From positions 4,493,490 through 4,557,489 of the forward strand of contig JALMQS010000066.1 of NCBI GenBank assembly GCA_024734495.1: a stretch of 64,000 nucleotides of DNA. Reading direction: 5' to 3'. Source of the DNA: Forficula auricularia. Taxonomy: Eukaryota; Arthropoda; Insecta; Dermaptera; Forficulidae. Each line of letters starts with the position of its first letter. Positions within the stretch are counted from its first letter, which is position 1. The notes below the pieces were generated by a model. The model searched no databases and was not told where the DNA came from. It worked only from the letters and a program-made list of their open reading frames with translations. A program made the translations under genes and the position numbers. Below, piece after piece: positions 58,130-64,000 of the stretch.

Positions 58130-58425
58130 TTTATATCCAATGTTGAGCTCAAATTTTTTTGAGATGTAATCCTATATGTTGTCATTATTATTTTTTTACT
58201 CTCCTTCTATATATATTGTATTTTTAATATTTATGTTTCATTTAATTATTATGTACCATATGTTTTATTTTTTGAATTTTTCTTGCTTTTATATTGGTTT
58301 TTCCGTTTTTTGTTTTGTATTATATCAATATTTATGTAATTGAATTGGCCGAAAATTGTACATTAAAGGGGCTAGATGGGCCTACAGATACAATGTTTTT
58401 GATAAACAAATAAATAAATAATCAA
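58130..58425 (+). mobile_element. LINE 3' untranslated tail
   Basis: Low-complexity T-rich sequence ends 'gataaacaaataaataaata', the short-repeat tail of a LINE; no coding part remains. A similar tail is at 62500-62600. Confidence 0.4.
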
Positions 58426-58947
58426 TTTCGGGCAGCTAATTTAATCTTTTAATTGATTTAATGCGATTTAAAATACATACTAAAATACCTGAGAATTATA
58501 AAAAAGACACAATTCGTCATATAAGGATGCCGAGGGCAGCGGGTTGACCACCCTGGGTAAAATAATAACAATTGAGACTACAAGTTGCATTGTTAGTATA
58601 AATCTAGTAGGGGAGTTAATTAAAAAGTTCTTTGGAACTTTCAAACTTTGTTTTCGGGTTCTCCGTAAAAACTTTGTATCCTTTCAGGCTATAAATTATT
58701 TAATAAGTCAGACTCTCATTAAAAAGTTGTTATTTTCTTATAGTATAATCATAAAAATGAAAATTGTATTTGAAAACTGATTTTATGTCGAAGAGGTAAG
58801 CCAGCGTAAGCCAAGGAATACTAAGGGATTAAGTATTTCGAAACAAAAATATTAAATGCCACATATACCGGGAGGGTTTACTCACACCATAGGGAATTAA
58901 TATGTAAAACAGCATTTATGGAAATTCCTACTTCTCTGTCTATTCTA

Positions 58948-60780
58948 GAACAAAAATAATTTTTATAAAAAAAAAAAAAAAATCAACTTCAAAAAAATTA
59001 AATGCAACAAATAAAATAATAATAAATTAAAAATAAAATAAAATTCACTAAAAGCTATAAAATAATTATTATCTTATTTAGTTACAACTAAACGACGAAA
59101 TATTAACATGAAATTACTTTTTGAAGTCGGTGCCAAACAAACTATACCTATAGGCGAGCGTACCCGCCAAACCTACTAAGTAAGATCACGACAAGTTGCG
59201 ATTCATAAAATGTATATGTTTGGAACCGACTTCAAAAAGTAATTTGATGTTAATATTTCATAATATTTATTTTATACCTTTTAGTGTATTTTATTTGTTG
59301 CATTTAATTTTTTTGAAGTCGGTTTTATTTTTTTATAATTTTTTTTTTTTTTTTATTTTTTTTTTTTTAGTGATGTTATTAACACTAGAACGCCCGAAGC
59401 CGTCAATTTGACGGTTTTCACATTTCATTTCGTTACTATTTAAGTTAGAACTTTGAAACTCGCTGACTTTTAATCATTTTTGAATAGCTTTCTAATAAAA
59501 AAAAAAATAGCACCCTATGAATTTTTATTTAGGAGAAAATTATGGATTTACCAAGAACGCCCAAAAGCCGTCAATTTGACGGTAACACTTTTTTACCCCA
59601 ATTTTTATATTTTAAATTAATTTTTCAAGTACGAATAATTCCCATTCTTTTTTGGAACATTTCCATCCTTTTTGACCCTCGGATTTGTTCTGCCTTTTTT
59701 TTTAATTTACAATCTTCCTTGAAAAACTTGGGGTAAAATAAAAAAATTATGTTTCTTTATGTCAATTTTTTTTATCTTTTGATGATTCACTTTATTATTT
59801 TACAACATTTCGAGGGAACCTACTGTTTTGAAATCCATATATATATATTATGTCGAGCCCCTAGTCTTGCCATTTCATTTTTGTTCCGCCCTTAGAATTA
59901 TCAACAACAAATTTCTCTCTCAATTTCTCGTGAGTTTTTTTCGTATATTTGTTTTTTTTATTTCAATATTATTTATAATAATATAATATTTATAATAATA
60001 ACATATAATATAGAACTACTGGTTTTGTTAATGATAATACTCCATAAATATAGCATGTTAATTTTTCATTTTATATCATAATGATTATTAAAATGTAATA
60101 TATTAATATGTATTTTTAATATATAAATTGATAATAGAATTATATTTATTATTAGAAAAATATAAAAAAATATTAAATAAAAGGAAACAGAATGATTTTA
60201 TTTAGTTTGAGTGTTGAAAAATGCAAGTCGTCAAATTGACGGCATCCGGGCGTTCTAGTGTTAATAGTGAATTAATATAATACCTTGCATGTATCTCGTG
60301 AGAGAACGCGTCGGGCAAATGAATCAGAAAATGATAATAAAATTCAATTAATAAATATAGAAATTCCCTCGAAACGTTTGCAGGTTTTAAATGAATGTTT
60401 TAAGATTTTTTATAAAAGATTATATTTATTATATAATAATTTCGATTATTTGATCATAAGAATTGGAGATTTACGTTATTTCGTCATTGATCATATCTTC
60501 AGAACTTGACCAAATTAATATGGTATCGCCCCTAAAGTACCCTCTTTCAAATAAAATAATCATTAAAATCGGTTGACAAACAAAGAAGTTATGCCTGAAT
60601 AAACATATCAAAAAAGGTTCAATACCAATGAAAAAAAACGGGACCAATCGGAAGCTAGATTGAACCCAATGCCAAAAAAATAATTAAAATCGGTTAACAA
60701 TTGGCGGATTTACGAGGTAACATAGACAAAAAAAAATCAGTCGAATCGAGAATCTCCTCCTTTTTTGAAGTCGGTTAAAA
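58948..60780 (+). mobile_element. 'GAAGTCGGT' element, copy 3, with nested piggyBac-like MITE
   Basis: Left A-rich start, 'gaagtcggtgccaaacaa' palindrome at 59125-59235, and right end 'ttttttgaagtcggttaaaa'. It is interrupted at a TTAA by the element 59379-60264. Confidence 0.75.
59379..60264. mobile_element. piggyBac-like MITE with TTAA duplication
   Basis: TTAA at 59379-59382 and 60261-60264 bounds inverted ends reading ttaacactagaacgcccg. Both ends also carry a subterminal palindrome 'ccgtcaatttgacgg' (right end with one extra A). A further internal copy of 'aacgcccaaaagccgtcaat' is at 59553-59580. The TTAA target and ttaacactagaac-type ends are characteristic of piggyBac elements. No transposase frame. 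The corresponding site in copy 2 is empty. Confidence 0.85.
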
Positions 60781-60934
60781 AGAGATAGGGTCTAAATTAA
60801 GCAAAATCACACATTTTGCTTCTAGCAAAATCAAATTCTAACATGTAAAAATATTTAAAAAAAAAATACATTTTCAATTATTTTTGGGTTTTTTTTTATG
60901 TTTTCTTAATTAGAAGAGCCACAAAATTGAATAT

Positions 60935-61045
60935 TATTCTCTCTATATAACGATTATCTGTCGTTTTGGTCCGAGTGCAAAAGACCGTTCCTAGAATAAT
61001 AGAAATTAATCTCTAATAGTCTGAAACAGGTCTGGACTTGTAAAT
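60935..61045 (+). repeat. Dispersed repeat, partner at 6590-6745
   Basis: Same ordered blocks as the partner ('cctagaataatagaaatt', 'gaaacaggtctggacttgta'). Confidence 0.7.
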
Positions 61046-61689
61046 ATTTGGCTTTCTTGCAATACTCCTTAGCTCTTCTTCTTCGAAGTTGCATTCTTCT
61101 TTGCAGAAGTTACGTGACCCTATTGACTCCACACGCCCACAGATTTTATTTTGCGCATCACCGCTCTCCATTTGGAACGATTGCGGGACACCATCTTATG
61201 ATTTTCTAGTAAAAAAATTGTTAATAATGAGGTTAATTTTGAATAGAAATCTTTGTTTTGATAATATTAATAAAAATAATATTGAGATAAATTTGTTCTC
61301 ATTATAAAAACATTTATTTAATACAAAAACGATTTCAAGAAATAGAGTCGGAATTCTACACTAGTGCTTTTGTTATATTCTGTTGGCTTCAAATAACTTT
61401 TTATTTTTACATTTATGAATAACTAATTAAATAGACTGTCAAATCTATTGAAAAATGTATCATTCAATTAATAAAAGTTGAATTATTGAACTGAATAAAT
61501 TTGTTGAAAATGGTATAATTTGTATTGAAGTATATCCCTTTTAAAAGCTCGATCCATTTACTTCCTTGTTAAAAGGACAATTTTGAATAATTTATTTCTC
61601 GGTAATAGGACAGACGATTAACTTCAAATTTCGGGAATAAATATTTAATACATCAATTGATTCGATGGTAAAAATTTGAGAATTTTCTT
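61046..61689. other. No gene recognised
   Basis: AT-rich sequence. 61085-61205 is slightly GC-richer but shows no domain. Confidence 0.4.
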
Positions 61690-62088
61690 ATAAAAATGAT
61701 AAACAGTCGCGAACCCCCTTAAATCATAAAACAAGCATAAAAAGTTGGTGTGTTTATTTAAAAAAGTTTTAAGTAATAGAAAAAAATTACAAAAATATAG
61801 TGATTTTTGCAATTTTTCATAAGTTTAAAGTTCAAAGCGCTAGCGGAACATGTTAACCGATTTCAACATTTTCATGCCGTTTTTCTTCTTATTACAATAG
61901 GCAACTTTTCCGCACTAAAGTGTTTACGAAAAAAAAATCAGTTTTTTCGACTCACCCTAGCGGGCAATTTTAATAGCCCAGGGCGGTGTCGAACCTAAAT
62001 ACGCCACTGTAAACCCAGAACTCGAAGAATGATCGCCAAACCGGGAGACTCCGGGTCAAAATGCCTGCCTGCTAGGATCGGCCCTGGC
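61690..62088. mobile_element. Adjacent hAT-like ends and dispersed repeat
   Basis: The complement of 61975-62009 reads cagtggcgtatttaggtt, a hAT-like terminus. Shortly after, the complement of 62060-62087 reads cagggccgatcctagc, like the terminus of the element at 55892. No left partners are visible, so these are truncated or nested ends. Confidence 0.4.
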
Positions 62089-62499
62089 TATTAGATATCT
62101 ATACAATCATTGCATAATCTAATTCCGACTGTTTAATACGTTCAAAGCATATTTCAAATTAGTGTGCATAATATTATTTCTTAAATGAATGACCAAATAT
62201 GAATTTATAGTTATTTACCTAAATATCAGAGTGATAAGATTTTTTTAGTGTAATTTTTGGAAGGTGAGACCAAATGTGATTGTAATTGGGATTTACGTTA
62301 CAATTTAATGATTTATATGCTGATGATTTCTCCAATTAATAGATGTATAACATAATAATAAAAATCTTTAAATATTACATGGAAATATTTAAAACTTTGT
62401 GATTTTTTTCTCTTAATGCAAAACACATGAATTCTTTAGATAAAAAAGGTTTCAAGTTGTTTTTTTATTTCCTAGTTAAAATTTACAAGAAAGCGAATC

Positions 62500-62600
62500 A
62501 GTTATAAAACGTTCTCAAAGGACCGTTAAAAAATATCGCCTCTACGCGATGTACGACATGAGCAAGGGATCTTGCCTTCCTTTTTGAAATAAATAAATAA
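62500..62600 (+). mobile_element. LINE or SINE 3' tail
   Basis: 'gatgtacgacatgagcaagg' followed by 'aaataaataaataaatt' resembles the end of a LINE or SINE. Only the tail can be recognised. Confidence 0.35.
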
Positions 62601-63144
62601 ATTATAAAAGTACACCAAAGAGGGTAATAAACTCGAAATAGGAAAGATAAATTTGGTCGTTCGTATTTCAAGATGCTGTCTACTATACTAGAATGGACCT
62701 GGTTCGATTATTTTTATGGCTTATAACTTAATTAAGTTCAAAATAAGCTCAAGCTAAAGGAAAGAGAACTAGAAGCCGAATAGAAAAGATAAGAGAGAAG
62801 GGAATGGAAAATAATAATTACTTCGGGGGGAAAATTGAAGAAAAAAGACCGAGAAAATCAGGACAAACCAAATTGCACCACGGGCCGCAGGGACAAACTC
62901 AACATTTCCAGGGGCCGCACATAATTAAGAATAATTGTAATTTTTTTCCCAATATTTTTTTTCGATATCTGGCTTTAAAACGAATTTCAAACTTAGTTAT
63001 TTTTATTGAAGTGATGAATTTGAATGAAGAGATACTCTGAAAGTGTTAATTCAATAAGGGTAAATGTGAAAAAATACTACTACAAAGTATAGGGTTGCCA
63101 ACAACCAATGCCAAAATAAAATGTTATTGCATTAGTCCATTAAT
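62601..63144. other. No gene recognised
   Basis: AT-rich sequence with purine-rich stretches. 'cgggccgcagggacaaact' (62883) is the only GC-rich patch. Confidence 0.4.
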
Positions 63145-63149
63145 GTCTA

Positions 63150-64000
63150 CACTTTACACAGATCCTTCCTTTGATAACAAAATTCGTGTCAGAGCCGACA
63201 ATACGGCATAGAAAAGGATATAAAATTTTAAATTTCTATCTAAAAAATAACCAAGGGGCATATTTTTGATTATATGATTAGATTATATTTTCTGAGTAAA
63301 TACTGTTGTTTTGCATTTCTAATTATAAAATGTCTATTTTTGTTTGATTATTATTTTGTTAAAGTATTTTGTCGCTATTATAACCTATTAGCTGGCAAAA
63401 AAATAAAGTTTTTCTCTTTTATTAATGTTTTACTTTTTACATTTATACAGGTAGATAAATTATTTATTAAGTCAACGTTAACTATTAGTCAAAATATGAA
63501 AAATTCTCTAGAGGGTCTTTTCTACGGTCTACGCTACTACACAGATCCTTCCTTTGATAACAAAATTCGTGACAGAGCCGACAATACGGCATAGAAAAGG
63601 ATATAAAATTTTAAATTTCTATCTAAAAAATAACCAGGGGCATATTTTTGATTATATGATTAGATTATATTTTCTGAGTAAATACTGTTGTTTTGCATTT
63701 CTAATTATAAAATGTCTATTTTTGTTTGATTATTATTTTGTTAAAGTATTTTGTCGCTATTATAACCTATTAGCTGGCAAAAAATAAAGTTTTTCTCTTT
63801 TATTAATGTTTCTTACTTTTTACATTTATACAGGTAGATAAATTATTTATTAAGTCAACGTTAACTATTAGTCAAAATATGAAAAATTCTCTAGAGGGTC
63901 TTTTCTACGGTCTACGCTTTACACAGATCCTTCCTTTGATAACAAAATTCGTGACAGAGCCGACAATACGGCATAGAAAAAGGATATAAAATTTTAAATT
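63150..64000 (+). repeat. Tandem repeat of ~382 bp, continues beyond the window
   Basis: 'gatccttcctttgataacaa' starts at 63161, 63544 and 63926, giving periods of 383 and 382 bp. Differences are single-base indels and one substitution (gtgtcagag / gtgacagag). Each full unit contains an acceptor-like 'cttttacatttatacag' followed by an open stretch reading VDKLFIKSTLTISQNM, KNSLEGLFYGLRYYTDPS and FDNKIRDRADNTA with a stop. The open stretch could be a terminal exon copied with the unit; I do not recognise the protein. Confidence 0.9.

Overview
The window is AT-rich, intron-bearing animal DNA, most likely arthropod and probably insect. The evidence is a TGEKP-linked C2H2 zinc-finger exon on an otherwise gene-poor background, and a dense mixture of non-LTR retrotransposons (Jockey/CR1-like, RTE-like, an RNase H-bearing clade), hAT, piggyBac-like, Tc1/mariner-pogo-like and Helitron-like remnants, tRNA-derived SINEs and long-inverted-repeat elements. 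The species cannot be named from the sequence. No bacterial operon, CRISPR array, rRNA or free-standing tRNA gene was seen.

Layout. 1-1.1 kb: inverted-repeat DNA with a hammerhead-like motif. 2.1-2.94 kb: RTE-like reverse transcriptase remnant, interrupted by a 1.7 kb foldback element of 119-bp repeats. 6.6-8.6 kb: dispersed repeat and two inverted fragments of a Helitron-like protein. 11.7-20.6 kb: five pieces of Jockey/CR1-like or related LINEs plus a 'GAAGTCGGT' inverted-repeat element. 20.66-26.33 kb: a hAT-like end enclosing a long-TIR MITE, itself enclosing the second foldback element, then a second hAT element holding seven 178-bp tandem units. 27-28.7 kb: palindrome with hammerhead-like motifs and an internally duplicated RTE-like fragment. 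30.8-42.6 kb: further foldback and MITE copies, hammerhead-bearing inverted pairs, a TA-flanked MITE with iterated motifs, and a SINE with 13-bp target duplications. 43.8-46.5 kb: a MITE split by a decayed hAT element, which is itself split by a LINE fragment. 47.5-49.55 kb: the zinc-finger exon, framed by inverted MITEs. 50.3-57.6 kb: nested elements, a broken duplicate of the zinc-finger exon and intron edge, a hAT element carrying LINE sequence and the best hammerhead candidate, and a solo LTR. 57.8-64 kb: SINE, LINE tail, an inverted-repeat element holding a precisely inserted piggyBac-like MITE, and a 382-bp tandem repeat running off the window.

The only plausible host gene is the zinc-finger exon on the minus strand. 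Its central sixteen fingers are open, but fingers at both edges are broken by stops and frame changes. Everything else that codes is transposon remnant. The most interesting signals are the recurring hammerhead-ribozyme-like motifs (two intact cores with a compensatory stem change, resembling those known from Penelope-like elements), the foldback family with variable numbers of 119-bp units, and the zinc-finger array with decayed edges plus its duplicate.
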